A program made the position numbers and the translations under genes. Below are positions 11,571 to 25,200 of a stretch of DNA of 64,000 nt, piece after piece. Every line of letters begins with the position of its first letter. Positions within the stretch are counted from its first letter, which is position 1. The notes beneath the pieces are model-generated. The model had not been told where the DNA came from. It was given only the letters and a program-made list of their open reading frames with translations, and made no database searches. Source of the DNA: Closterium sp. Naga37s-1 (lineage: Eukaryota > Streptophyta > Zygnematophyceae > Desmidiales > Closteriaceae); the NCBI GenBank assembly GCA_947471745.1, contig CANJKZ010000915.1:992001-1056000 (forward strand), given 5' to 3'.

Positions 11571-11680
11571 GGGGAAAGGAGGGGGGGAACGGAGAAGGGG
11601 AAAGGAGGGGGGGAACGGGGAAGGGGAAAGGAGGGGGGGAACGGGGAAGGGGAAAGGAGGGGGGGAACGGGGAAGGGGAG
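11571..11680. repeat. 26-bp purine-rich tandem repeat
   Basis: Four units start with GGGGAAAGGAGGGGGG, directly upstream (minus sense) of SF3B5 exon 1. Confidence 0.9.
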
Positions 11681-11699
11681 GAAAAATGCGAGTGGGCAA

Positions 11700-12600
11700 G
11701 GCTGCATGTGCTCCAGTTGGCTGATGATGGTGAACCGCTCGCTCGCCTGTCAATGGGGGGTGCGAAGGGAGAGTCGCAATGGCGAAATCATGCGCGGGGA
11801 AAGTGGCGTTGGTTAAGCGCGCAATGGGACGGTGCTTTAGCTGCCTGCTCATGTTGAACCGGTCGCTCGCCTGTCAGTGGGACAAGGGTGAGGGGCGAGG
11901 GGTGAGAGCAAAGGCGGAATACGGGGGAAGAGACGGTGGGCTAAGCTGTATGTGCTCCAGCTGGCTGCTCATGTTGAACCGGGTCGCTGGAATGTTGAGG
12001 GGCAAGGGGGGAAGAGGCGGACGAGGGGGGAAGAGGCGGACGAGGGGGGAAGAGGTGGACGAGGGGGGAAGAGGCGGACGAGGGGGGAAGAGGCGGCGGA
12101 CGAGGGGGGAAGAGGCGGACGAGGGGGGAAGAGGCGGCGGACGATGGGGGAAGAGGCGGACGAGGGGGGAAGAGGCGGACGAGGGGGGAAGAGGCGGACG
12201 AGGGGGGAAGAGGCGGACGAGGGGGGAAGAGGCGGCGGACGAGGGGGGAAGAGGCGGACGAGGGGGGAAGAGGCGGACGAGGGGGGAAGAGGCGGACGAG
12301 GGGGGAAGAGGCGGACGAGGGGGGAAGAGGCGGACGAGGGGGGAAGAGGCGGACGAGGGGGGAAGAGGCGGACGAGGGGGGAAGAGGCGGACGAGGGGGG
12401 AAGAGTCGGCGGACGAGGGGGGAAGAGGCGGACGAGGGGGGAAGAGGCGGACGAGGGGGGAAGAGGCGGACGAGGGGGGAAGAGGCGGACGAAGGGGGAA
12501 GAGGCGGACGAGGGGGGAAGAGGCGGACGAGGGGGGAAGGAAGACGGGATGCGGTGGGCAGGGCTGCACGAGCTGGCTGCTGACGGGTGACGCGGCGAGG
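11700..12600 (-). repeat. Four degenerate copies of SF3B5 exon 1
   Basis: Exon-1 relatives with their acceptor edge lie at about 11705-11753, 11838-11873, 11946-11992 and, strongly decayed, 12560-12595. Translations read ASERFTIISQLEHMQ, ASDRFNMSRQLKH and ATRFNMSSQLEHIQ. The CAG acceptor is kept in the first two. All stop short of the GTGHAD part of the true exon. Only the copy at 11467-11552 is full length. Confidence 0.9.
12005..12540. repeat. 19-bp purine minisatellite
   Basis: About 28 units of GAGGCGGACGAGGGGGGAA, with occasional 3-bp insertions (GCGGCGG), lie between two exon-1 copies. The strong G/A strand bias creates long open frames that are not genes. Confidence 0.97.
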
Positions 12601-12829
12601 GTCGCGGGATGGAGAGAAAGGAAAGGGCGGAGAGGCTGAGCGAAACGCGGCGAGGGTGAAGGAGAAAGGGCGGAGCGGCTGAGGGATGCGTGAGGCACGA
12701 GGGGAGAGTTGAGTGATAGTACGAGGCATGACTACGGCAAGAGGCATGTGATTACGGCGAGCGACGCTTACAAAGGTGAATCTCATCTGATTCAGCCGAT
12801 TCGAAACAAATGGGATGTGGCGCGGACAA

Positions 12830-12935
12830 GGTGAGTGAACGTACGGCGAGTGAACGTACGGTGAGTGAATGTACGGTGAGTGAACATACGGTGGGTAAAC
12901 GTACGGCGAGTGAACATACCATGGCGAGTGAAGGA
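12830..12935. repeat. 15-bp tandem repeat with candidate SF3B5 start
   Basis: About seven units of GTACGGCGAGTGAAC with variants. The last unit contains, on the minus strand, ATG at 12922-12920 followed directly by GTATGT, the candidate start exon of SF3B5. Confidence 0.8.
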
Positions 12936-13935
12936 ATGCGCGACGCTAATCGCACGAACGACGCTCGGTGAAGGCTCAGACACGAATTGACGAGAGTAGC
13001 TAAGTAGCGGTCCGTGCTCGTTCTCCTAGCTCGAGGTGATCTAGTATGAAGGGAGTCGTTTTTTGTAGGATAGCCTGTACTCGTTAAGAGATACTGAATC
13101 TGAGACAGAATAACATGTCTATGCACAGTAATAGACTGAACATATCTTCTTATCTCACAGTAATTTCTGCACCCAAAATTCAAAATCTCCTTTTGAGCCT
13201 TTCTGAATCCATATTTTCCTTGCGATCATCCACTGTGAGGTTAAATTCAAAAAAAGACTCGATAGTTTTGCTCCAGACACGGATTTTGGACAAAGTTTTG
13301 ATCTGGTGTAGCATTCACGGATTAGAGTCATATTTGTACCATTAGTCGTTCCTGAAAAACATAGCCATGTCAAGGTGTTTCATAGGCAGGTGTTTTGAGA
13401 TCATAACATGTCTAACATTTCTCGGATGTGCATATTCTGTTCACCGTTGAGGTGGCACCGACAAAACAAACGCAATGGTCACGAGTCCAGCGTGGTCAAA
13501 CACATTCCGTTCTGCCAAGCAGCAAAGCATGCTTCTGGTCCAGCAAGGCAAAACGGATGGTGCATTTGTGTTAGGGAGATTCTCGTGCACTTATCTTGAA
13601 TCGTGGCTCAGGACGGTTCCGCACGGTAATATGCGGTTTTACAGTTTTACCGTTTTGAACCGTGATAAAACGAAGTTGACCGCAGTGATCGTACCGAAGT
13701 TGTGCAACCTGACGTCGCCTTACATATGATACGAGAACCAGAACCAAGCAACAAATATTCATTCCCGGTTTTTTCAAGGATGTCTGGCTTTGTGTCCTCT
13801 CTTTCACACAAGATCTTCCCCGCGTTTGTTGTGCCTTGTAGTCCTAGTGCGACGCTCCTTTTGTGCTTCAAAGAATATTATAGAAACCTGTAGGTAATGC
13901 ATTACTGCAGGCGATTTCAAGCACGAGTTGATGAG
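12936..13935. other. Spacer, less GC-rich
   Basis: This is the divergent spacer between SF3B5 (-) and the receptor kinase (+). Base composition is more balanced than in the minisatellite regions. No gene, array or clear promoter element is recognised. Confidence 0.5.
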
Positions 13936-16900
13936 ATGGATTATGGCAAATTTCTTCCCACGAAGGTCGTCGCGCTCCTGTGGCTGACGTGTCTCGCCCA
14001 GTGTTTCCGCCTCACCGCATCTGTCGTATTCGAACCCTCTCAAGGTCCGCCGACCTCTCACACCATAGCCGATCTATTACTATCACGCTGTTTCTTTCAC
14101 AAACATGAACATCGCGGAAAAAAGGCAAATGCGAAATTTGGCTCCCCGTAGGGTTTTCTATTGGAAAAGCACACAGAAAGTCACTGCCATACAAAACATT
14201 CCAGAGTCAATGTGACGGTAATGTCTCACCGACGTAGGACAGATTTGTTACGAAAATTCACGCTTCAGCAGCATCCAGTGACGCGAAGATGTCAGCTGCG
14301 AACACGTTCGGGTGGCCTGGTTGGAGCCCACAAAAACGAGTCGTTTAGAGCGTTTTGAATGCGATTCTTGTGGTTGCATGTCGCCTTGAAATCCGTCTTG
14401 AAAGAGAGATCTCGCTGCCAAACGAGGCTTAAACTCTGCCTCTCCACACCTAAAAAAGGAAAAGAAGAAAACATCACTTTTGCGAGCCGACATGGGTCAC
14501 CCCTGAGGTATGGGTCACCTGTACCACTGAGAACGAGTACAAAATCTGAAAGAGAGCGGAAGGGTGCTCGCGCATATGCTTGATAGTGTTTAATTGCAAG
14601 CGAGGCCTCGCCAGGTGTGTTAAGGCAGAGGGTGGCCTCACCAGGTGTGTTTTGAGTTGACTTAAAGTTTACGCATAAGTCGGAAGGTTTGGCCTCACCA
14701 GGTGTAACACCCCAGCTGGTGGAGAGGAAATGCATGGACAATTCAAAATAACCAACTAGGCCCAAGAACAAACGAGGAGCAATGCTCTCCCTGTGTGGTT
14801 TTTGAAAGCTTCGAGCGAGGCAGGTTCAAGCTGATGCAAGCCAGTTTTATTGCCAGAAAATGCCACTCTTGCTGCATGTCCTGAAGCGAACAAGAAGCAC
14901 ATGGGCATCAATCCTTGTTCCCATCCTTGGGTTTTGCGAATTCACAAAAAAACATCTAAAAGTACGCGAGCCTCCATCCGTCTTTGTTCCCATCTTGGCA
15001 GTGACGGCTCTCGCAGATTGCCAGGCGGAGTGGGGAAAGAACTTCAGCAACTGGGAGGAAGGAGGCGATTGCGATCTGGCGTACGGGCTGACATGCGATG
15101 CATTCGGGATGATCACCAGCGTGTGAGTGGCCCTCTTCTTTTTACACTTGTGTGAGCTCGCGTCTCATATTTACGAGTGTTTTACACTTGTACCCGGACG
15201 TTTAACACTTGGTTGGTTAAGCACGTCCGTGATTGGTGAAGTCAGAAGTTTACCCCAGCTCGTCACAGATTTTGTCGTTTGCCAACCAGTCACGGAGGCC
15301 TAAACCCAACCGAGTGTTAAACGGTTGTAAATATGAGACGCGAGCTTTAACTGACACAAACCGCGGCGACTTTTGGGTACGATTTAGAATTGTAATCTGA
15401 TATAGCAGCTCATATCCAATGCATCCGGGATGGTCACCGGCGTGTGAGTGGCTCTCTCTTCGTGAAGTGACTCAACCAAGGTGGCTTTTGGTTCACTTCA
15501 TGAGTTAGAAGTGTGATCCGACACATCAACTCATATGCAGTGCATCCGCGATGATCACATGTGTGTGAGTGACTCAATTGGTCATAAACTCGTCAGTTCG
15601 TCGTCATATAGCCAATCAGTCTCCTGCAACTCTATAATATCCCCAAATGTGGCATGATGTGCCACATGGCCCAGTCCATGCATCATGTCGTGGACGGATC
15701 TTCCTCTGCCCCTCAGATTCTCGTCTTGATTCATGTCATCATGATCATCCCCATGCCCCGTCTCGCTGCAGCAACCTCACAGCAGGGGATGCGGGCCCTG
15801 GCTCCATTCCAGCCTCATTTGGCAATCTGCTAGAGCTCACATACCTGTAAGTCCCATCCTCATCTTTGAGACATTTCAATGAGCATTGAGATGTCTCGAA
15901 GCTCCATCGCCACCTCCATGGGCAATCAGCTGTTGACATGCATTTGGGAATTCTCAGAATTCACCCTCGTCTGCTCTCAGAGCACCATCTGGCTTTTGTC
16001 TATTTCAATCCAATATGTCTTATCGTGAGTGAGCCTTTGTCCATGACAAGTCGTGCTAGCATCGATCAGATCACACGTACAAGCTTACATCAAATGACGG
16101 GAAATTCGGTTGCAATGGTCTTTCATTGAAAGTGTAGACGCTAAGCACACTGAGCTTACTTGATCCTAATCCATCATTCATGTTCTGACACTCTTTTTGA
16201 AAGGGAAATTGACCTGTCTGTACCACATCTGTGCCAAACTGATCTTGCTCTCCTCCTCCAGAAAGAGTGTTAACAGCTACGTAACAGGGACAATCCCTGA
16301 AAGTTTTTGGGACCTTACTAAGCTCCAGTACTTGTGAGTGCATGAGGGCTCTGACGCATGCAATCAGGTTCAGCACCTACTGCTCTCTTCTACTAGCAGT
16401 ATAACATTTTACCAATGGTCCACACACAGAACATGACACGACATAACTTCACCAAACCACCACGCACCAAACCATACAACACCACACCACATCACACCAC
16501 ACCACACCACACCACAGCACCTCCCGCTCCTCCGGCCTCGGCAAGCAGGCATTTTCGGCGGAGCATGTTGTGATGCAGGTATGAACTGCACAAGGGCGCG
16601 TCCTTGTTCTCAGACTATACCTTCATTCTGGAGTTGAGTGTGCGTGTGGGCCATGGCCGTTACAGTTGCAGTGCAATGTCTTGTGTCTGTGTGTCAATGC
16701 GGAACAGGCATACATGTGAGTGTGCATCAATCCAGAACAGGCATACATGTGAGTGTGCATCAATCCAGAACAGGCATACATGTGAGTGTGCATCAATCCA
16801 GAACAGGCATACATGTGAGTGTGCATCAATCCAGAACAGGCATACATGTGAGTGTGCATCAATCCAGAACAGGCATACATGTGAGTGTGCATCAATCCAG

Positions 16901-19375
16901 AACAGGCATACATGTGAGTGTGCATCAATCCAGAACAGGCATACATGTGAGTGTGCATCAATCCAGAACAGGCATACATGTGAGTGTGCATCAATCCAGA
17001 ACAGGCATACATGTGAGTGTGCATCAATCCAGAACAGGCATACATGTGAGTGTGCATCAATCCAGAACAGGCATACATGTGAGTGTGCATCAATCCAGAA
17101 CAGGCATACATGTGAGTGTGCATCAATCCAGAACAGGCATACATGTGAGTGTGCATCAATCCAGAACAGGCATACATGTGAGTGTGCATCAATCCAGAAC
17201 AGGCATACATGTGAGTGTGCATCAATCCAGAACAGGCATACATGTGAGTGTGCATCAATCCAGAACAGGCATACATGTGAGTGTGCATCAATCCAGAACA
17301 GGCATACATGTGAGTGTGCATCAATCCAGAACAGGCATACATGTGAGTGTGCATCAATCCAGAACAGGCATACATGTGAGTGTGCATCAATCCAGAACAG
17401 GCATACATGTGAGTGTGCATCAATCCAGAACAGGCATACATGTGAGTGTGCATCAATCCAGAACAGGCATACATGTGAGTGTGCATCAATCCAGAACAGG
17501 CATACATGTGAGTGTGCATCAATCCAGAACAGGCATACATGTGAGTGTGCATCAATCCAGAACAGGCATATGTATGCGTGTGCATCAATCCAGAACAGGC
17601 ATATGTATGCGTGTGCATCAATCCAGAACAGGCATATGTATGCGTGTGCATCAATCCAGAACAGGCATATGTATGCGTGTGCATCAATCCAGAACAGGCA
17701 TATGTATGCGTGTGCATCAATCCAGAACAGGCATATGTATGCGTGTGCATCAATCCAGAACAGGCATATGTATGCGTGTGCATCAATCCAGAACAGGCAT
17801 ATGTATGCGTGTGCATCAATCCAGAACAGGCATATGTATGCGTGTGCATCAATCCAGAACAGGCATATGTATGCGTGTGCATCAATCCAGAACAGGCATA
17901 TGTATGCGTGTGCATCAATCCAGAACAGGCATATGTATGCGTGTGCATCAATCCAGAACAGGCATATGTATGCGTGTGCATCAATCCAGAACAGGCATAT
18001 GTATGCGTGTGCATCAATCCAGAACAGGCATATGTATGCGTGTGCATCAATCCAGAACAGGCATATGTATGCGTGTGCATCAATCCAGAACAGGCATATG
18101 TATGCGTGTGATCACCTTATGTTTTTGTGTTCTGTTTTTTTGCGACACTCTTCATCTCAGCAACCTTCGGTACAATAACCTGGAAGGCCAATTACCGTTG
18201 TCTCTTGGCAACCTTGTTAACTTGCAGTATATGTAAGTAAGGGACTCTACAATCCACAGCATCAGCTTTGGTTAATGGTGTGATACCTTCCGCCCTTCAT
18301 TCCAAACGTTCACTGAAAGTTTTTTCCTCTTGTTCGTGCCATCTTTACTCCTCGACCCTTACCTGACCCTCTAGGGACTTAAGTTGGAACCTTCTTGAAG
18401 GCAGCATCCCAAATACTATAGGGGACCTCGCCAATCTGAGTACTCTGTCAGTACCCGCACAACGCAACCCATTGCCTCAAATGTGTCCTCGTGCTCATGC
18501 CTTGCTTTCCGGTTTCTTTTTTTTACAGTGTAAAATTTTCCTACAGCTGTCTTAAGCGAAATCTATCAGACTTGCAAGACTCTAGATGATGATGGCATTT
18601 TTGTGAAGCAGCTTTCAGCCTTCCGATGTGTTATGACCCACTATTCCCGACATGTTACGAGCCATCGTTCTCCACATATTATGACCCATTATTCCCCACA
18701 TGTTATAACTCGTTATTCCCTGTGTGTTATGACCCGTTATTACCCACAAGTTTTGACCCAATATTCCCCACATGTTTTGACGCATTATGCCCCACATGTT
18801 ATGATCCCTTAATCCCCACACACATGTGCCCTGCTGTTTCGGAGCCCACAACCAGGCGCCTGGGCTGCAACTTTATGAACGGATCCATTCCGGAGCCTCT
18901 GTGGGATCTGCACAATCTTTCTCTCATGTCAGTTGCCGTTTCATGTCAGTCGTTGTGACACTGTTACATGTGATTCTCATCCAATATCATTTGGAATCAG
19001 CATGTGGACTGCCCAGTGCGTGTAGCTGACCTGCCAGTTAGCTTTCTCCCTTAGTGATATGGCACAGTTTCAATACACCAAAGACCAGCTAAACATCTGA
19101 TGCACGTGGTGCCGTGCCTTTGTTCTCATGCGCGTGTGTACCTTTGCTCTCACGCCTTGCTTGCGCCAACAACCATGACTTGGTGCTGCCAGAGCCCTCG
19201 AGAACAACTCCTTTTCTGGCCCCTTGTCAACGTCCATAGGCAACCTCCCCAACTTGACTGTACTGTATGTGCGTGTGTGTGTTTGTGTGTGTGTGTGTGT
19301 GAGAGGAAGGGGGGGTTGTGTGCGTGTGTTTATGTGAGTGTGTGTCTGTGTGTGTGTGTGCGCGCACGTGTGTCC

Positions 19376-19423
<48 letters not shown>

Positions 19424-22169
19424 GCGTGTGTGAGCCAAGCAAGAGGGAGAGTGTGCTGCAGCATCATGATATGGTGCGCTGCAGTTTTTCATGCTGAATG
19501 GGCTTTGAGGTGACTCAAAAGTCACCTTCTGCTGCAGCACGATATGGTACGATGTAGCTCTTTATGCAGGACTACAGCATACCATGTGCGGATGACAACT
19601 ACACGCTGATGTAGTTTATTATGCTAATGTAATACTTCCGGGCGGGCGTTGTGCATGTGTGAAGTGAAGGTGGATTTGGATGTGATGAATCGGAAGTGCT
19701 GTTGATTATCCTCAAAAGCTAGTCTACTCTTGTTAAGAATTTCCCAAATCAACTCCTTTACTTATGCAAAATCTCAAAAGCGGTTTCCAGTATAGCCAAA
19801 GGTGGATGTGAAGGTATTCACAATATGCAGGGCAAGGTAGTGCGTCAGTGTGACGACTTTTAATGCAATCAACCACGTGAGGAGAAGTTGGGATGCCCAT
19901 GGCATGCTTCTTTGCTCTTTTACCCTTACTGAACAAAACCTTTTTTTTCCTCATATCTTTACTGTATGATCACTTTTCCATCCCCTCCTTTCCTCCCCTC
20001 AAACTATGGGCGGAGCAGAGGATTATGGCAAAATAGGTTCGAAGGCAGCATCCCAGAATCTCTCTGGAAACTTACAAAGCTATATATGATGTAAGTGGCT
20101 TTAGTGTGTCTGCTTTCGTGCCACGAGTGTTTGTAAGCCATTAACCATGAACTTTTCCAGTGATTACTGATACTTCTGTTGAACCTAAAAACTGTTGGCG
20201 CAATTTCCCCGGACTTGCGATGCAATCCGGACTTGCACTTCTTGTTACAGTTATATTCTCTTCTTTCACTCAACAGCCACTTCTACCGCAACAGTTTCAG
20301 CGGATCCCTCTCATCATCCATTGGTAACCTTGTCAACCTGGGATTTCTGTAAGCCATCTAGCCTTTTGTTCATGGATGAATGGCCGTGTGTCTGTGCATC
20401 CGGGGAAAAGGCGTCCCCCAGATCTGAAGAAAAACGTTTTTATATTAATGCCTTTCTATACAACAACGACTAGGTTCCACCTATTGTACTCTCACTACTT
20501 CGGGCGCTGCAGCTCGCTCCTGGTTTATCATGTGCATTCATAATCAGAAGGATGTGATCCATCTGCGAATGTCTGGTGATATTGAGGTGGGCACGACATT
20601 GCCTTGCATTGCGTGCATTCATAATCAGAAGGATGTGATCCATCTGCGAACGTCTGGTGATATTGAGGTGGGCACGACGTTGCCTTGCATTGCGTGCATT
20701 CATAATCAGAAGGATGTGATCCATCTGTGGCGCTGGTCCCATTGCCAGTCACTCTCGTTTCATAATTCTCTTTTTCTGTAGCCACTGACGACTTGTCTTG
20801 TGGTTTGGAACTTCACATACATAGCATATTGTTCTAGCCTAGTATTGTTTGTATTTGGTAAAAGAGGAGGCTAGACTCTGGTGAATATTGTGCTGACTGG
20901 TGTTTCCAAATCTTCCTCCTGCTCTTTCCTTCTCACGTGCTTCCCCCATCTTCTCTCCTTCCAGGTCAGTGCTTGAGAACCAAATGAATGGAACTATTCC
21001 AGAAACAATATGGACCCTCACTAAACTCACAATACTGTTAGTTCGCCTTGCCTCTTCCAAGCATGCCATTTCTTCCAATCCGTTGTCTCATTCACTCCTG
21101 TTGTTGCCGCCACTTCGTTCATTTGGGCAATCATGAACAGTTCTGTTGAATCTATGCATTGTAACTGCATTTTTTTTTTATGTTGCTCTGCATGTAAAAA
21201 TTCTCGATCTGTTTCCGGCTGATTGCTATGCCCTTATGTATCTTCTTGCTTGAACCCTTGGCTGTGCTTGCTTACTGACCTTACAGACTTGGGTTGCCTG
21301 AAATCATAGTCAACATATCTAAACCTGAAAGCGCGCTCTTACACATACATGCTTCCCTGCATTGATTCATCCAGCATCCAAATTTGATCATGCTTTTAGA
21401 CAATGCATTGCAACCAATGTGAATTCCAATACCCCCGCCATACCAGCGCCTTATGCGGCAACCCTTTCTCCGGTTCTCTATCCACCTCTGTCAGCAACCT
21501 CGTCAACCTGGTTGAACTGTAAGGAACGTCAAAGAGAAACGTGTCACCAAACCAAAGAATGCCACCACCATGTGTATTATTGACGGAATCTCATCATTCA
21601 TCTGGTTGGATTCACTCAGGCACCTCTATCTCAACGACTTGGAAGGCCCTATCCCTGCAACTGTAGGAGGTCTAAAAAACCTGACATACTTGTAAGGCTT
21701 TCCCTTCTCTTCCTTGATTTTCTCCGCTACTGTGGGTTCCTACCCTGTTGCTTGCTCCCACACGTTTATGGCATCAGGCTTTCTTGCTTTAGCGAGCGCT
21801 GCAGTGGCGCATTCTTTCCATCCAACTTCACAACTTATCTCAAGTGATGTTTCTCGTTGCAATCGAGTCGCTTACAGAACTATCAACCGATGTTTTTCAG
21901 GTTCCTTTACCATAATCCGACTGACCTGAGCCCCCCTGGTTGCTCATCGCTCGCAGTAAATTCTATGGCAGTGGCCTCACCTGCCCACTTGACAGCAGCA
22001 GCTGTGTTGTAACTCAGAACCCATCAAGCGCTTTCTGCGACGTGTGCACGTCCTTCTGTGACACGTGCTCAGAGCCTGTGGGTGAGTTGTTGTAGTACCG
22101 TTTTCTAGGTACCAACATAACTATTCTTGCCCCTATTACCATTACTACTGATGAAATCATTGAATGCTA

Positions 22170-22206
<37 letters not shown>

Positions 22207-25200
22207 GTTTGTTTGTTTGTTTGTTTTTTTTTTTCGCAGCACGTTCTACATTTTTTTTTTGGTTGATTTGTTTCAGTGTATCCTATATAGAAGCACAGCC
22301 CCGTCATGTGACTACAAGCACGGCCCCAGTTTTAATAGCGGGGTGACGACGATTCCAGATATACAGGACCGCTGCTCAAGCAACCACATACTCTTTCTAA
22401 AACAGTCTTAATGCATAGCAAAGTAGTAGGCATGCAACACCAAGTTCATGACACGACAGGCACTTTCAATGTTAACAAGTGATGCAAACTAATATTTATT
22501 GACCTTGATCACCTTATTATCCACCCCGCCCCATCCATCGTGCTCCCAACCACATCCCATTCAGCGCCCCCATCAAGCCCCCCTCCTTCTCCTTCCATCG
22601 CCCCACCCTCTCTTTCACCTCCTGTTCTCCTTCCACCTACCTCTCCTCCACTGTCGCCATCCCCCCCATCCACTTCGTCTCCCTCATCTGCTTCCTCATC
22701 CTCCGCATCCTTGCCATCCTATTCCTCATCTTCCGCACCTGCCTCTGGTGGGGGAGGTGGCTTGTCGACGGGAGCCATCATTGCCATTGCTGCTTTGGCT
22801 GTGGTTGCTCTGCTGCTGCTGCTGCTCGTGGTCTGGTTTCTGCTGCGCCAGCGAAGGCACAAGGCAGCCAAGAAGACAAGCGATCAAGGTGAACTAGCAA
22901 AAAACCCAGAGATGAGCTGGCCTGTAGGCTGTAGGCCACAGGTGAGCTCGCATGCATGCTGCATTGCTGGGTATGGACCGTTTATGAACTCGTCCCACAT
23001 TGTGGGCATATGGTTGGCACATGGTGGGCACGTGGTTGGCACATGGTTGGCGCATGGTTGGCACATGGTGGGCACATGGTTGGCACATGGTTGGCACATG
23101 GTTGGCGCATGGTGGACATATGCTACATTGCTTTGTGGAACGTGTATTGCTGTGCCTCACTATTCAGCTTGCTGTCTCGTATTCTAGCCACGCACGCACG
23201 TTGCACTCCAACAAGTCTGTGTTCAGCCGGAGTCTCAACATGCATGAAGGGCCCCCAATCTCTTCCTGTCCCCGCTATTGGAGCCACAGCAGCTGAATCA
23301 GCATCGGCAGCAGCAGCAGTAGCAGGAGGGGCAGGGGGACAGGGAGCACATGTGGTAGCAGTAGAACCCGCGTGGGGCAATGTGTGTTGGGAGTATTCAC
23401 TGGATGAGCTGGCACGAGCAACGAACCAATGGGCGGAGGGCAACAGGATTGGGAGTGGGAGCTTTGGAGATGTGTACAAGGGAGTGTCTCCGTACGATCC
23501 GAGCGAGCTGTGGGCTGTGAAGCGGGGCAGAGTTTTAACGAACGACTTCCAGAGGGAGGTATGCACATCTGTGCGTCTGCTTTTTTTTGGGGGGGGGACC
23601 GTAACACCTGAATGTGTAGCATTTGTACGTGATGTGCTTCCTAGTCCTTTTAGAATCGGTCGTGCTTTTATCTGTTTCATGGCTTCACTTCTCTGCCTGC
23701 GAGAGTCCAATGAATCTTTATATTTTCTTGCATACCACTGCCCTACCCTGCTTCACAAGCAGTTGCTCGTTCTCTTAGCTGTGTTTCAGCTAGGTTTCTA
23801 ATTCTATATGCCAGTCAAAATCACCTGTCATGGCAGGTGCGGGAGATGGCAACAAAGAACCACCTGAATCTGGTGCGGCTGCTGGGGTTCTGCAAGGACT
23901 ATGATGCAGCGACGGGGCACATGGAGCAGATCCTGGTGTACGAGTTCATGGAGAATGGCGACCTGGAGGCGTGGATTGGACCAGGTGATGACATGGTCGA
24001 CTCAAACACTGTAGTGTGCCATTGTCACGAGGTGACTTTTAAGTCGGCTCATGAATCAATTCTGCAAAAACTGTGACGCGACAGGGCACATGGAGCGGAT
24101 CTTGGTGTATGGAGAGCGGCGACCATGAGGCCTGGATTGGATGAGGTGATGATAGGACATGGTAATCGCATGGTTTGGTCCGGAAATTGGTTGGTTTTGA
24201 CTGGGTAATCACATGGTTTGGACCGGGTAATTGCACTGTTCGGACCAGGTAAGGGTTTGTAGCACAGGGTTGGGACAAGGTAATCACACGGTGTGGACCA
24301 GGCAATTACACGGTTTTTACTGGGTATTCATATGGAGCATATTTCAGTGTACGAGTTCATGGAGAATGGCGACCTGGAGGCGTGGATTGGACCAGGTGAT
24401 GACTGAGTCGGCTCAAAGAGTGTCCTGTGCCATTGTAACGAGGAGTGTTGTCTGCCATTGTAACGAGCTGACTTTTGAGTCGGCTCAAAAGTCAGTTTTG
24501 GAAGGACTATGATGCAGTGACAGGGCACATGGAGCAGATCTTGGCGTATGAGTTCATGGAAAATGGCGACCTGGAAGTAGTGATGATTTGGATTGGGCCA
24601 GGTGATGACGTGGATTGGACCAGTTAATCACGTGGTTCAAGTCAAGTGGTTGCTTGATTTTATCAATATAAGTATGGCGCCATCCCATCCTATTCCCTTT
24701 TCTATCAATGTAAGTTACCTGCTCAGTAGAAATTGGGGGGTCTTATTCACAACCCGTGGATAGCATGCTGCAGTGCATCTCGATCAGTACGCGGAACAAG
24801 GTCAAGCACAGCTAGGAGCAGGGGGGTGTCTTTGTTGGGGAGGAGAGTAGAAAGTAGAAACGTACCCCCTCTGTACCTGGTTTACAATGGACACGTCCTC
24901 GTGATTGCACGAGTACATCGTGGCCCGTCCCTCCCTATTACCTCGCCACAGCTTGGAAGCTAAGCCACAAATTACACAAGGAAAACATGGCTTTCTCTCG
25001 TTTTGATTGTTTTTGTTGTTTCCTCGTGCAGGAGCCTCCAAGCCTCTGTCGTTGGTGCGGCGCCTGGACATCCTCATAGAGGTGGGCAAGGGGTTGCAGT
25101 ACCTGCATGACTTTGGCATCGTGCACCGTGACATCAAGCCTGCCAACGTGCTTCTCAATGCCAAGATGCAGGTACTTCCCAGGTTCCCTAAAAACCGTCT

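Noticed and set aside
11779..12786. Open frames of 270-290 codons on both strands
   Set aside because: They run through the 19-bp purine minisatellite between SF3B5 exon-1 copies.
14860..15126. ATG 14860 as start of the receptor kinase
   Set aside because: It would give a poor signal peptide. The exon at 13936-14044 has a typical one and matches the phase of acceptor 15016. The alternative cannot be excluded without cDNA.
16707..18110. CRISPR-like array
   Set aside because: Units are contiguous with no unique spacers, and the DNA is clearly eukaryotic. The same holds for the 20-bp, 19-bp and 16-bp arrays.
16604..18236. Long repetitive open frames on both strands (up to 532 codons)
   Set aside because: A 33-bp repeat without stops keeps frames open. 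The flanking LRR exons splice across it in phase.
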